Shown: positions 16,013 through 25,015 of the stretch, piece by piece | How the letters are laid out: every line of letters starts with the position of its first letter | How positions within the stretch are numbered: the first letter of the stretch is position 1 | Origin: Bacteroidota bacterium | GTDB taxonomy: Bacteria; Bacteroidota; Bacteroidia; B-17B0; Aurantibacillaceae | Length of the DNA stretch: 52,306 bases | Assembly (NCBI GenBank): GCA_017303905.1 | Contig: JAFLBH010000003.1 | Coordinates: 554,626-606,931, forward strand | Direction: 5' to 3' | The notes under the pieces: model-generated | Told to the model about the DNA's origin: nothing | Database searches by the model: none | The model's input: the letters and a program-made list of their open reading frames with translations, nothing else | Made by a program: the position numbers and the translations under genes

Positions 16013-18070
16013 ATGGATCTTATTTCAGAACATGCCTGGTATTTTTTATTGCTTTGTCCCCTTGCGGGATTATTGTATGCATGGCTTCTGTATAACCGCG
16101 AGAAGAAACGTGACACATTTACAAAACCAGTATTATACTTTCTAACCGCATTACGATTCGTTTCTGTACTTATAATCACTTTGCTGTTGCTGAATCTTTT
16201 TTTGAAGCGAACAATTAACGAAACAGAGAAGCCTCTGATTTTGTTTGCGCACGACAACTCCGCTTCCATTATTGCAACTGCCGACTCTCAATTCATTAAA
16301 AAAGAATTTACAACTCTTCTAGAAAAAGTAAAATCAGAAGTTGGCGAGAAATACGCCGTTAAATCGCTTCTCTTCGGAAATAAAGTGACTACCGGAGAAC
16401 TACCTGATTACAACGACAAGGAAACTGACTTATCACAACTCTTATCCGAAATTGATAATAATTACGCGAATCAAAACATTGGCGCTTTAATTATTACCAG
16501 CGATGGTATCATCAACCGGGGCTCAGGCAATTTTGATTTAGCGAACAGATTTAAATTCCCGGTATACACAGTTGCCTTAGGCGACACCACACTCACAAAA
16601 GATTTAACCATTAAAAAAATCAATCACAATCAAGTGGTTTATCTAGGTAATAAATTTCCGGTTGAAGTAATTACTCAAGCTTTTAAACTAAACGGCAAGA
16701 CATCAACCGTTAGTATATTTAAAGATGGAGCGAAAAAAGCCGAACTTCCTCTTAAAATTAACAGTGATAATTTTATCCAAACACTTTCTTTTGTTTTAGA
16801 AGCGGAGAAACCGGGTGTTCAGAAATACAAAGTGGTAGTAAATTCTTTACCTGAGGAGAATAACAAAAGTAATAACACGATGGATTTTGTGGTAGACGTA
16901 ATTGATACCCGCGAAAAAATCCTCATCCTCTCTTCTGCCCCACATCCCGATGTCGCTGCCATAAAAGAAAGTTTGGAAAGCGCACAAACCTATGAGGTAG
17001 AAACCTCATCCGCTTTTGATTTTAATAAACCATTGAAGCCATATAGCCTTGTCATTCTCCACAACATTTCTACGAACAATCGCTCATTAATGAATGAATT
17101 AAACACCAACAACCAACCTTACTTAATTATTCAGGCGGCCATTAATGAAAATTTACCCGGACTAAAAATCAATAGTTCATATAATAAACAAAACGAAACG
17201 GAAGCTTTGCTCAATAAAAATTTCACCTTGTTTAATTTAAGCGATGAACTAAAAAATTTCATTAAAGACTTCCCTGCCGTAAACACACCATTTGGAAATT
17301 ATATTACTTCACCGGGCACCAATAGTCTTTTGTACCAAAAAATTGGCGTTGTGGAAACGGAAAATCCATTGATACTTTTTAACGATAATAGCGGAAGAAA
17401 AACAGGCATCATGGCTTTTGATGGTTTATGGCGATGGAAACTTCGTGATTTTGCTGAACACAAAAATCATAATTTATTTAATGAACTTATTTCGAAAACC
17501 GTTCAATACCTCGCTGTAAAAGCCGATAAAAGTTTCTTCAGGTTAATCACGAAAAAAATAATTTCGGAAAATGAAAACATAGAATTTAACGCGGAAGTAT
17601 ACAATCAAAGTTACCAACTCGTAACAGAACCTGAAGTGAATGTGATTATCACCGACAGTGCCGGCAAACAATTTACTTACACCATGAGTAAAACATCTAA
17701 CGCTTACTATTTAAACAGCGGATTATTTCCGACAGGAGAATATAAATACAAAGCCACGGTGAAAGTCAACAATCAGGTATTCACACAAAGTGGTAGCATT
17801 ACCGTTAAAGCCATTGTTGCAGAAAAAACAATTACGGTTGCCAATCATCAATTGCTTCATCAATTAGCGATGAGTACCGGAGGCAAATTATTTCACAAAA
17901 ATGAAACTGAAAAATTAAAGCAGGAATTACTAAATAACGAAACCATAAAACCCATAACCTACTCACAAAAACAATTGAGTGATTTAATTGATTTGAAATG
18001 GATGTTCTTTTTGATTATCGGATTATTGAGCCTCGAATGGTTTTTACGTAAACGCAGCGGCACTATTTAA
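16013..18070 (+). CDS. Membrane protein with VWA-like extracytoplasmic region
   Basis: 685 residues. An N-terminal membrane helix (about 9-28), the segment NREKKRDTF and a second helix (about 46-67) are followed by LILFAHDNSASI (about 79-90, a degenerate MIDAS-like DxSxS) and a von-Willebrand-like fold ending near 190. Ig-like segments (about 200-290 and 500-600) flank a gatase-like middle region. A C-terminal helix (about 660-678) precedes KRSG. Related Bacteroidota proteins resemble BatA/aerotolerance membrane proteins; function is unknown. The start codon comes directly after the fabG terminator's T-run, leaving no leader or ribosome site except AT-rich DNA. The stop abuts the convergent smpB stop with no spacer. 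Confidence 0.75.
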   Translation: MDLISEHAWYFLLLCPLAGLLYAWLLYNREKKRDTFTKPVLYFLTALRFVSVLIITLLLLNLFLKRTINETEKPLILFAHDNSASIIATADSQFIKKEFTTLLEKVKSEVGEKYAVKSLLFGNKVTTGELPDYNDKETDLSQLLSEIDNNYANQNIGALIITSDGIINRGSGNFDLANRFKFPVYTVALGDTTLTKDLTIKKINHNQVVYLGNKFPVEVITQAFKLNGKTSTVSIFKDGAKKAELPLKINSDNFIQTLSFVLEAEKPGVQKYKVVVNSLPEENNKSNNTMDFVVDVIDTREKILILSSAPHPDVAAIKESLESAQTYEVETSSAFDFNKPLKPYSLVILHNISTNNRSLMNELNTNNQPYLIIQAAINENLPGLKINSSYNKQNETEALLNKNFTLFNLSDELKNFIKDFPAVNTPFGNYITSPGTNSLLYQKIGVVETENPLILFNDNSGRKTGIMAFDGLWRWKLRDFAEHKNHNLFNELISKTVQYLAVKADKSFFRLITKKIISENENIEFNAEVYNQSYQLVTEPEVNVIITDSAGKQFTYTMSKTSNAYYLNSGLFPTGEYKYKATVKVNNQVFTQSGSITVKAIVAEKTITVANHQLLHQLAMSTGGKLFHKNETEKLKQELLNNETIKPITYSQKQLSDLIDLKWMFFLIIGLLSLEWFLRKRSGTI

Positions 18071-18529
18071 TTAACGAACCTTTCGCATAATTTCGCGCTT
18101 CACATCTCTCTCTTTAATGCTTTCACGTTTATCAAATTCCTTTTTCCCTTTTGCAAGGGCTATTTCCAGTTTTGCATAACCACTATCTGAAATAAATAAT
18201 CGAATGGGAACGATGGTTAATCCCTGATCTTTTAATTTTTTTTGCATTTTATTCAGCTCAGGCTTACTCAACAACAACTTTCTTTCACGATTAGGTTCAT
18301 GGTTATAGTGAGTGCCCTCTGAATATTCGGCAATATGCATGTTCCGGATAAAAAGCTCATTGTTTCTGAAATAACAATAACTGTCAACCAGAGCTGCTTT
18401 ACCTTCGCGAATAGATTTAATCTCAGTGCCGGTTAATACTAAACCTGCCACCAACTTTTCTAAAAACTGATAGTCGAACTTGGCGCGACGGTTTTCTATA
18501 TTAACCTTATTGTTTATTTTAGCTGACAC
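18071..18529 (-). CDS. smpB: SsrA-binding protein SmpB
   Basis: 152 residues, full length. It shows NRRAKFDYQFLEKLVAGLVL, the conserved GTEIKSIREGKA, the Y.E......N.EP.R.RKLLL block, and the C-terminal KGKKEFDKRESIKERD followed by a basic tail that inserts into the decoding centre. It binds tmRNA and brings it to stalled ribosomes for trans-translation. The start codon is GTG (18529), with a TATATTTG promoter element only 4 nt upstream, so the mRNA would be leaderless or nearly so. Divergent from the GNAT gene. Confidence 0.95.
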   Translation of the reverse strand: MSAKINNKVNIENRRAKFDYQFLEKLVAGLVLTGTEIKSIREGKAALVDSYCYFRNNELFIRNMHIAEYSEGTHYNHEPNRERKLLLSKPELNKMQKKLKDQGLTIVPIRLFISDSGYAKLEIALAKGKKEFDKRESIKERDVKREIMRKVR

Positions 18530-18533
18530 GTTG

Positions 18534-18541
18534 CAAATATA
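18534..18541 (-). promoter_or_regulatory. -7 promoter element of smpB
   Basis: Minus-strand TATATTTG, immediately upstream of the GTG start at 18529, implying a leaderless transcript. No matching -33 element is seen. Confidence 0.5.
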
Positions 18542-18549
18542 CTAATACC

Positions 18550-19053
18550 ATGTCAAACCACAGTGTACAATTATCAGTTGCGAAAACAGAAGACATTCCT
18601 GCTATTGCCAAACTCGCCCATACCATCTGGCATCAACATTACACGAGCATTATTGGTACCGACCAAATCAACTACATGCTGGAGATGATGTACAGCTATG
18701 AGAGTTTAACTGAACAAATGACACAAAAGGGACATGTGTTTTATTTAATTCATGAAGACGAACGCTGCATTGGTTTTATTTCGGTGAGTAAAATGGAAAA
18801 TGCCACACACAGTTACTTCATTCATAAATATTACTTACTGCAAGAGTTAGCAGGAAAAGGAACTGGCACGGCGGCATTTATTGAATTACTAAAGCTACTC
18901 AAACCCGAAGAACTCCGTTTAACAGTGAACCGTCAGAATTTTAAATCCATCAATTTTTATTTTAAAAACGGATTTAAGATTGAACAAGTTGCCGATTTTG
19001 ACATCGGCAACGGTTATGTGATGAATGATTTTGTGATGGTTTGGAGAAAGTAA
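18550..19053 (+). CDS. GNAT family N-acetyltransferase
   Basis: 167 residues with the GNAT fold order. The N-terminal strand VQLSVAKTEDIPAIAKLAHT and the IGFISVSKME beta strand are followed by the acetyl-CoA loop ELAGKGTGTAAFIELL (Q/RxxGxG/A type, about 97-112). LTVNRQNFKSINFYFKNGFK (about 124-143) gives the typical NxxAixfYxkxGF signature. The substrate is not identifiable. Divergent from smpB with only 20 nt between starts. Its stop codon is the first three bases of a dispersed palindromic repeat. Confidence 0.88.
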   Translation: MSNHSVQLSVAKTEDIPAIAKLAHTIWHQHYTSIIGTDQINYMLEMMYSYESLTEQMTQKGHVFYLIHEDERCIGFISVSKMENATHSYFIHKYYLLQELAGKGTGTAAFIELLKLLKPEELRLTVNRQNFKSINFYFKNGFKIEQVADFDIGNGYVMNDFVMVWRK

Positions 19054-19160
19054 CCCCTCTGTCCTTCGGACATCTCCCCTTAGCAGGGGAGAATTAAGTC
19101 GTGGCGGTATTAAACTTTTTTAGAAACGATTCCTCCCCCTGCTACGGGCGAGGGGGTTTA
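19051..19160. repeat. Palindromic dispersed repeat (family F) spanning the convergent GNAT/ABC-F gap
   Basis: About 105 bp with inverted ends: taacccctctgtcc...ttagcagggg on the left and the complement of ttaaaccccctcgcccgtag on the right. The first 41 nt recur identically at 52232-52272. It supplies the stop TAA of the GNAT gene (19051-19053) and the stop of the ABC-F gene (19158-19160). It probably folds as a bidirectional terminator. Confidence 0.8.
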
Positions 19161-21074
19161 ACCTAATTTCGCAGATAAGTCTTCCCATTTCTGCATTTCA
19201 GCCTCGAGAGAAGTTTTCAATTTGTTATAATTGTCAAAAAAGGTTTTATCGTTAACTAACTGATTATAGGTTTCAGTATTAGAAAGTTTATCATCGCATT
19301 TTTTTATTTCTGCTTCCAGTCTTTCAATTTCACTTTCTACTTTTTTTATTTGATTGCGAATTTGTTTTTGTTCCTGCTCATTAGAATCAACCACTTGTTT
19401 TTTTTCAACTACGGCTTCCTTCTTTACGGCAGCAACTTTTTTATCTAAATCCAATTCATTCAAACGCTCCACCTTTCGTAACTCCATAAACTCTTCGATA
19501 CCTCCCAAATGTTCTTTAACGTGGCCATCTCTGAATTCAAATAAACGTGTACACATTCCTTTCATGAAATCACGATCGTGACTTACCATAACAATGGTTC
19601 CTTCGTAATCCAATAAGGCTTGCTTCAAAATTTCCTTCGAACGAATATCCAAGTGATTGGTTGGCTCATCTAACAATAACAAATTGTAAGGCTCTAATAA
19701 TAATTTACACAAGGCTAATCGTCCGCGCTCTCCCCCACTCAACACCTTCACTTTTTTGTCAATGTCTTCGCCGCTAAATAAAAAAGCACCTAATAAATTT
19801 CTAACGCGTTTACGGATATCGCCCACCGCTAAATCGTCGATGGTTTGAAAAACTGTTTTATCTCCATCCAACTTCTCTTCCTGATCTTGCTCGAAATAGC
19901 CCATCATCACGCTATGCCCTAACTGCACGGTTCCTTCGTGTTGTACTTTCTTCGCAATCATTTTCATCATGGTCGATTTTCCTTCACCATTTCTTCCAAC
20001 AAAACCAATACGTTCACCTTTGGTGATGATAAAATTAGCATCGGAGAAAATTCTTTTTTCACCATACTCTTTACCTGCATGCTCAGCTGTTATCACGATT
20101 TTACCACTGTGCGCCGGAGGAGGAAAACGGAAGTACATAGCTGCTGTATCATCTTCATCCACCTCAACGCGCTCCATGCGATCGAGTTTTTTGATTAACG
20201 ATTGAGCAAAGGAAGCTTTATTGGCTTTTGCACGGTATTTATCAATCAACACTTCGGTTTGATCAATGATTTTTTGCTGATTCTTAGCGGCGTTTTCTTG
20301 TTGTTCTTTACGTTCTTTACGCAACACCAAATAACGAGAGTAATTGGTTTTATAATCGTAAATTTTTTGGTTTACAATTTCAATGGTACGATTGGTAACG
20401 TTATCTAAAAATGTTTTATCGTGACTAATTAATACAACTGCACCGGGGAAAGTCTCCATGAATTCTTCCAACCATTGAATCGCTTCAATATCCAAGTGAT
20501 TGGTAGGCTCATCTAACAACAAAACATCCGGCTTTTGTAATAATAATTTTGCTAATTCAATACGCATGCGCCAACCGCCGCTAAACTCTGAGGTCTGGCG
20601 TTGCAAATCTTTACGGTCAAATCCCAAACCTTTTAAAATTTTCTCAATCTCCTCTTCCACATTTCCGGCGCCAACAATATCCAATCGGTGATTGATGTCG
20701 GTTAAGTCCTCAATCAATTTCATGTACTCATCACTTTCGTAATCGGTACGTGTTTCCAATTGGTGGTTAATTTCGTCCAAACGTTTTTGCATCATTTGAA
20801 CCTCCTGGTAGGCTGTTTCAGTTTCGGCAAATACAGTACGTCCGTGTTGATGGGTCATATCCTGCGGTAAATAACCGATTTTGCATTCACGCGGAATAGC
20901 AATTTCACCTTTGGTAGGGTTTTGTTGTCCTGCCAATAATTTAAGCATGGTAGATTTACCTGCGCCATTTCTTCCTGCCAAACCAATACGGTCCTTAGGA
21001 TTAATTAAAAAGGAAATATTATCGAACAGAGTGAAACCACCAAATGCTACTGTTGCGCCGTTAACCGAAATCAT
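19158..21074 (-). CDS. ABC-F family ATP-binding cassette protein
   Basis: 638 residues, two ATPase domains without membrane segments. Domain 1: Walker A GLAGRNGAGKST (about 33-44), signature EFSGGWRMR, Walker B LLLDEPTNHLD (about 185-195). A charged linker (about 235-320) follows. Domain 2: GFVGRNGEGKST, signature LSGGERGRLAL, LLLLDEPTNHLD. A C-terminal coiled coil (about 545-638, Lys/Glu-rich) resembles the Uup-type tail. ABC-F proteins act on the ribosome (EttA/Uup/YheS-like factors, or antibiotic target protection); which role applies here cannot be read from the sequence. Monocistronic, ending in a palindromic repeat. Confidence 0.93.
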   Translation of the reverse strand: MISVNGATVAFGGFTLFDNISFLINPKDRIGLAGRNGAGKSTMLKLLAGQQNPTKGEIAIPRECKIGYLPQDMTHQHGRTVFAETETAYQEVQMMQKRLDEINHQLETRTDYESDEYMKLIEDLTDINHRLDIVGAGNVEEEIEKILKGLGFDRKDLQRQTSEFSGGWRMRIELAKLLLQKPDVLLLDEPTNHLDIEAIQWLEEFMETFPGAVVLISHDKTFLDNVTNRTIEIVNQKIYDYKTNYSRYLVLRKERKEQQENAAKNQQKIIDQTEVLIDKYRAKANKASFAQSLIKKLDRMERVEVDEDDTAAMYFRFPPPAHSGKIVITAEHAGKEYGEKRIFSDANFIITKGERIGFVGRNGEGKSTMMKMIAKKVQHEGTVQLGHSVMMGYFEQDQEEKLDGDKTVFQTIDDLAVGDIRKRVRNLLGAFLFSGEDIDKKVKVLSGGERGRLALCKLLLEPYNLLLLDEPTNHLDIRSKEILKQALLDYEGTIVMVSHDRDFMKGMCTRLFEFRDGHVKEHLGGIEEFMELRKVERLNELDLDKKVAAVKKEAVVEKKQVVDSNEQEQKQIRNQIKKVESEIERLEAEIKKCDDKLSNTETYNQLVNDKTFFDNYNKLKTSLEAEMQKWEDLSAKLG

Positions 21075-21196
21075 CTTACCAATTATAAATTATGAATGCA
21101 GAATTATGAATTTTGCGGTGCAAAGATAGGGAATTATTGCAGGATTTAGGATATAGAATGAAGGGATTTAGGGTTGAATCTTCAATAAATACGGTT

Positions 21197-22429
21197 TTAC
21201 ACCAACATTCCGGCAATACATGCAGAAAGATAGGATGCCAAGGTACCGGCGATAAGGGCACGAATACCCAATTTCGCTAAATCATTTCTTCTCTCAGGAA
21301 CCAAGGCGCCGATACCGCCAATTTGCATACCTACGGAAGAAAAATTAGCGAAACCGCAAATAGCAAAACTTGCAATCATGGTTCCCTTTTCACTTAATGG
21401 TGCTGCTAAACGATGTGTTAATGTATCAAAAGCCACAAACTCATTAATCGTAAGTTTTTGTCCCATCAAGGTGGCAACGGTTTCCACATCTGCGCCGGGC
21501 ACACCCATTACCCAAGCCAAAGGATAAAACAATTTTCCGAAAATAAAATCAAGCGATAGCTGAGGGTATATTTTTCCGAGCCCCCAGTTAATAAATGCAA
21601 TAAGCGCAATAAAACCAATTAACATCGCGATAACATTAATCGCAATTTTCATTCCGTCAGCCGCACCGTGAGAAATTGCATCAATCACATTGGTATACGG
21701 ACTCTTCACTTCTAATTTTACTTCGCCTTTGGTTTGAGATTCTTCCGTTTCAGGATACATAATTTTTGAAATCACTAAAGCAGCGGGTGCAGCCATTAAG
21801 CTAGCGGTTAACAGATATTCTGCCTTCGCGCCCATGTTTACGTATACAATTAAAATTCCTCCCGCGATGCACGCCATACTTCCGGCCATGGATGCCATGA
21901 GTTCACTCTTCGTCATGGTAGGTAAATACGGACGAATCATTACCTGCGCTTCTACTTGTCCTACAAATGCGCTCGCCACATTACTTAACGCTTCTGCTCC
22001 GCTCACACGCATCACAAAATTCATCACTTTCGCAATCACAGAAATTACTTTTTGCATGAATCCGATGTGATACAAAATAGCAACCAATACACACACGAAA
22101 ATAATGGTGGCCGTAACACTGAATGCAAATACAAAAGTATGCGGCGCACCAAAAGATTTTGAAGCACCATCATGCGTATCAATCATTATTCCGCCGTAAA
22201 CAAAAGAAGCACCTTGCGTAGCAAATTGTTCTATTTTACCCATGCCTCTTCCAAGCATGGCGAAAAAGTTGGTGATAAAAGGAACCTTTAAAACCAATAA
22301 GGCAATTACCAGTTGCAAACCAATGCCACTTAATACCAAACGATAGTTAATTGATTTTTTATTATTGGATAACAAAAAAGCGATTCCTAAAATCACAATG
22401 ATTCCTAATATCCCTGTAAAACGTTCCAT
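21197..22429 (-). CDS. Concentrative nucleoside transporter (NupC/CNT family)
   Basis: 410 residues, strongly hydrophobic with repeated membrane helices. It carries CNT hallmarks: the first helices IIVILGIAFLLSN and LVIALLVLKVPF, the conserved segment AEALSNVASAFVGQVEAQVM (nucleoside and Na+ site), LMASMAGSMACIAGGILIVY, and near the end the KGTMIASFAICGFANFSSVG motif with GGIGALVPERR. It imports nucleosides coupled to Na+ or H+. The length is normal for the bacterial family. The 120 nt after its stop hold only short low-complexity intergenic repeats (gatttaggatatag, aattataaattatgaat types). Confidence 0.93.
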   Translation of the reverse strand: MERFTGILGIIVILGIAFLLSNNKKSINYRLVLSGIGLQLVIALLVLKVPFITNFFAMLGRGMGKIEQFATQGASFVYGGIMIDTHDGASKSFGAPHTFVFAFSVTATIIFVCVLVAILYHIGFMQKVISVIAKVMNFVMRVSGAEALSNVASAFVGQVEAQVMIRPYLPTMTKSELMASMAGSMACIAGGILIVYVNMGAKAEYLLTASLMAAPAALVISKIMYPETEESQTKGEVKLEVKSPYTNVIDAISHGAADGMKIAINVIAMLIGFIALIAFINWGLGKIYPQLSLDFIFGKLFYPLAWVMGVPGADVETVATLMGQKLTINEFVAFDTLTHRLAAPLSEKGTMIASFAICGFANFSSVGMQIGGIGALVPERRNDLAKLGIRALIAGTLASYLSACIAGMLV

Positions 22430-22529
22430 GCACTAAAATTTACAAGAGCAAGGTAAAAAATAAGTTTTATAAATAAGGTGTAACCAAATACACTTAATGA
22501 ACATTATATTAAAAAACAAGGAGGGAATT

Positions 22530-23375
22530 ATGAAACAAACAATCAAACAACTCAGCACACTTTTACCGGCATTAAGTATAAACTGCATGGCTGTAACAAC
22601 AATTAGTATTGATGATGCCCTCCGAAAAAGTTTAATAAGAGCCGATGTTACCTGTAAAGGCGGATTGATTTTGGATTATAAAATAAAAAACAACCTCAAT
22701 GATTCTGTAAAAGTGATTGTTCCCGCAGGCTGGCGAATGAATGCCGTGAAAGAAAATTATCAGGATGTTTTGGTAGCGCATGAGCAAATTTTGGCTATGG
22801 GAAGAAATGAAACAAAATCGTTTGAGATTAAAGGCTATTGTTGTGAATACACAAATTCGGGTCCGATTAAAGGATTAAAATACGAGACAGGAAAACTGGC
22901 CGACACTAAACTTTTACTCTTAGCAAAATACTTAAACGCCTCTAAAACGGATGATAACACAGAGCAATATGCTGTGTGGGCGGTGAGTAACAACCGGCCT
23001 ACTGCAAACATAACAGGCGTAAACGATTCTATTACTGAAGATTTAAGAAAATTCGTTGCTACGATAAAAGATGAACCTATTCCGTGGTATACCCTTAGAA
23101 AAAAAGCAGTGATTAATGAATACGGAAACATTCATGAATATCCGATACAATTAAAGGCGAATGTGGATTATCAGGTTGACAAAACATGTTATGCCTGGTT
23201 TTATGTGACAGATTCGCTGGGTAATAAAGTGGGTGAGATAAAAGGACAATGGGTGAATGCGGGTTCACAGGAATATGCGGTGAGGTTAAATATTAAGGGT
23301 TTTAAGAAAGGGAAGTATAAAATGATGCTGGCAGGTGAAAATGAGACCTTTATTGATAAAGAATTTGAAATTTAA
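22530..23375 (+). CDS. Exported protein of unknown function
   Basis: 281 residues from ATG 22530. A strong Shine-Dalgarno AAGGAGGG (22518-22525) 4 nt upstream decides this start over an in-frame ATG at 22497. Such a site is unusual in Bacteroidota. The N-terminus (MKQTIKQLSTLLPALSINC) is a plausible weak signal peptide. The middle contains CKGGLILDYKIKNNLNDSVK followed by FEIKGYCCEYTNSGP, a beta-rich region with three Cys. The C-terminal part (about 195-281) looks like an Ig-like all-beta module ending in MLAGENETFIDKEFEI. I do not recognise the family. It stands alone, divergent from the nucleoside transporter. Confidence 0.65.
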   Translation: MKQTIKQLSTLLPALSINCMAVTTISIDDALRKSLIRADVTCKGGLILDYKIKNNLNDSVKVIVPAGWRMNAVKENYQDVLVAHEQILAMGRNETKSFEIKGYCCEYTNSGPIKGLKYETGKLADTKLLLLAKYLNASKTDDNTEQYAVWAVSNNRPTANITGVNDSITEDLRKFVATIKDEPIPWYTLRKKAVINEYGNIHEYPIQLKANVDYQVDKTCYAWFYVTDSLGNKVGEIKGQWVNAGSQEYAVRLNIKGFKKGKYKMMLAGENETFIDKEFEI

Positions 23376-23508
23376 CAATCTGTTTTTCAATACATTATAA
23401 AGTTTTAAAAAGGAATGAAACTTTTGCTGTTTTTTTAGCGTAAAATCAAATAAAATTTTTTTCTTTGCAGCAAATTAAAGAGTAGAATAAACTTAAAACA
23501 CTTTACCT

Positions 23509-23730
23509 ATGTATTGGACCTTAGAATTAGCATCGTGGTTAGAAGATGCACCATGGCCGGCGACAAAAGACGAGTTGATTGATTTTGCCATGCGTTCGGG
23601 TGCGCCAATGGAAGTTATTGAAAACTTACAGGAGATGGAAGACGAAGGTGAAGCTTACGAAACCATTGAAGAAATCTGGCCCGACTATCCTACCAAAGAC
23701 GACTTCTTCTTTAATGAAGATGAGTTTTAA
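23509..23730 (+). CDS. DUF2795 family small acidic protein
   Basis: 73 residues, highly acidic and conserved in Bacteroidota: MYWTLELASWLEDAPWPATK, then DELIDFAMRSGAP..VIENLQEMEDEG and IWPDYPTKDDFFFNEDEF. It matches the DUF2795 type seen as a short single-domain protein in this phylum. The helix and PATKDEL pattern suggest a small helical, possibly nucleic-acid- or protein-associated fold, but no function is established. The upstream region has ttctttgc (about 23462), a variant of the -7 element. A perfect bidirectional terminator follows the stop. Probably well expressed. Confidence 0.83.
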   Translation: MYWTLELASWLEDAPWPATKDELIDFAMRSGAPMEVIENLQEMEDEGEAYETIEEIWPDYPTKDDFFFNEDEF

Positions 23731-23743
23731 AAGAAACTAAATA

Positions 23744-23767
23744 AAAACCACCGCTCGGTGGTTTTTT
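23744..23767. terminator. Bidirectional intrinsic terminator
   Basis: AAAACCACC, loop GCTC, GGTGGTTTTTTT. It serves both the DUF2795 gene (+) and the convergent DUF3999 gene (-), whose stop is 4 nt away. Confidence 0.88.
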
Positions 23768-23770
23768 TAT

Positions 23771-25015
23771 TTACGCTTGTTTGTCTTCTTGCTTTAATAA
23801 TTTGAGGGTGAAAATCCCTATGAGCAAAACACCTGCCGTAAGCGCAATCCAAATCCATAGTTTGTTGCCAAATAATGGCTTCTGAACTTCCGGTGTTGCA
23901 TGCGAAATTTTTTTCTCCGCATCTGTCTCCACATACTTAAGATTTAATGGAATGGCATTTTTGAAATATTGTAAATCATACTGAGGTAAAGCGTCATTGT
24001 TTTTACCATATGCTAACACATACTTTTTATCTTTCTCCAATTTACATTTTAAAATTTCTTCATGAGTAAATGCATCTATGGCAATATTGCCGAGCGGACG
24101 ATCATCCAGATTATGAATAATGATGCGCATTTTAATTGTCTTGAAATTTTCATCCCGTGAAGAATAATTCTTGAAATAAATTTTGTTGGAAGAATTTGAA
24201 GAAATCACACTTCTGCCAAACACTACCCATTTATCGTTTCCGGTATTTTGAGTAAGAAACTCTACTTCCACTTCACGACGATAAGGCATTTCATTCTCTA
24301 CTTTTATTTGCAAACAACCTATAAAATACATTCTCCTGAACGAACATTCAATAACCGTTTGCTTTTTTGCTTTGTCTTCCGTTCTTATTAACCCGGTTGG
24401 TAATAATTCTCCGTCACCATTACTCACTTCTTCGGTTAACGGAATGTATGCCGAGGAAATATCCAATTTTGGTGAATCGTTATCCTCCGTTATCACACGG
24501 ATATATTTGAACGTAACAGGACTAAACGAAATTTTGTTACGGTAGTAATGATCAAATGGCGGACGGAAATAATGAAACACTTTTTCGTTCTCAATGATGG
24601 TTTTCCAGTTCTTGTTATCATCACTTCCCTCTAAAGTCACATTCTTAAAAAATTCCGGAGCCGAAAAATTTAAATAAACGGATGAATAAGTTAATCCTGA
24701 ATCTACCACCAAGGTGGCGTAAGATGATTTATTGGCTATATAACTCTTGTCTACAATATTCAAATACCTGAAATAACTTTTATCGTAGGTACTGTTATCA
24801 TACTCTTCAATAATATGCGGAACTTCCAAAGTATCCTTTCCGATTTCAAAAACACGGTAATGTCCCGGACGATCGATAACACCGGAACCAATTTTTAATT
24901 TATAAAAACCATTTTCGCTAACCGGTTTTATTTCCCGGTAGTAATCATAGGTATTTAATTGCGCAGAAATCCGAAACGCAAACAGAACTGAAATTAATAC
25001 TATTACTTTCTTCAT
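23771..25015 (-). CDS. DUF3999 family exported, membrane-anchored protein
   Basis: 414 residues. A signal peptide (MKKVIVLISVLFAFRISAQ) is followed by a beta-rich periplasmic domain (about 20-370). This contains two F5/8-like strand patterns (VTLEGSDDNKNWKTI, FKYIRVITEDND), then a single membrane helix (about 385-404) and a short basic cytosolic tail (KLLKQEDKQA). The start codon overlaps the stop of the DUF2339 gene by 4 nt (ATGA), and DUF2339/DUF3999 pairs recur across bacteria. The two probably form one envelope complex; its job is not known. It is the distal gene of a two-gene operon ending at the 23744 terminator. Confidence 0.83.
   Translation of the reverse strand: MKKVIVLISVLFAFRISAQLNTYDYYREIKPVSENGFYKLKIGSGVIDRPGHYRVFEIGKDTLEVPHIIEEYDNSTYDKSYFRYLNIVDKSYIANKSSYATLVVDSGLTYSSVYLNFSAPEFFKNVTLEGSDDNKNWKTIIENEKVFHYFRPPFDHYYRNKISFSPVTFKYIRVITEDNDSPKLDISSAYIPLTEEVSNGDGELLPTGLIRTEDKAKKQTVIECSFRRMYFIGCLQIKVENEMPYRREVEVEFLTQNTGNDKWVVFGRSVISSNSSNKIYFKNYSSRDENFKTIKMRIIIHNLDDRPLGNIAIDAFTHEEILKCKLEKDKKYVLAYGKNNDALPQYDLQYFKNAIPLNLKYVETDAEKKISHATPEVQKPLFGNKLWIWIALTAGVLLIGIFTLKLLKQEDKQA

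Noticed and set aside
16009..16269. 86-codon minus-strand ORF over the start of the VWA-like gene
   Set aside because: Antisense to membrane helices of a well-supported gene and runs into the fabG terminator.
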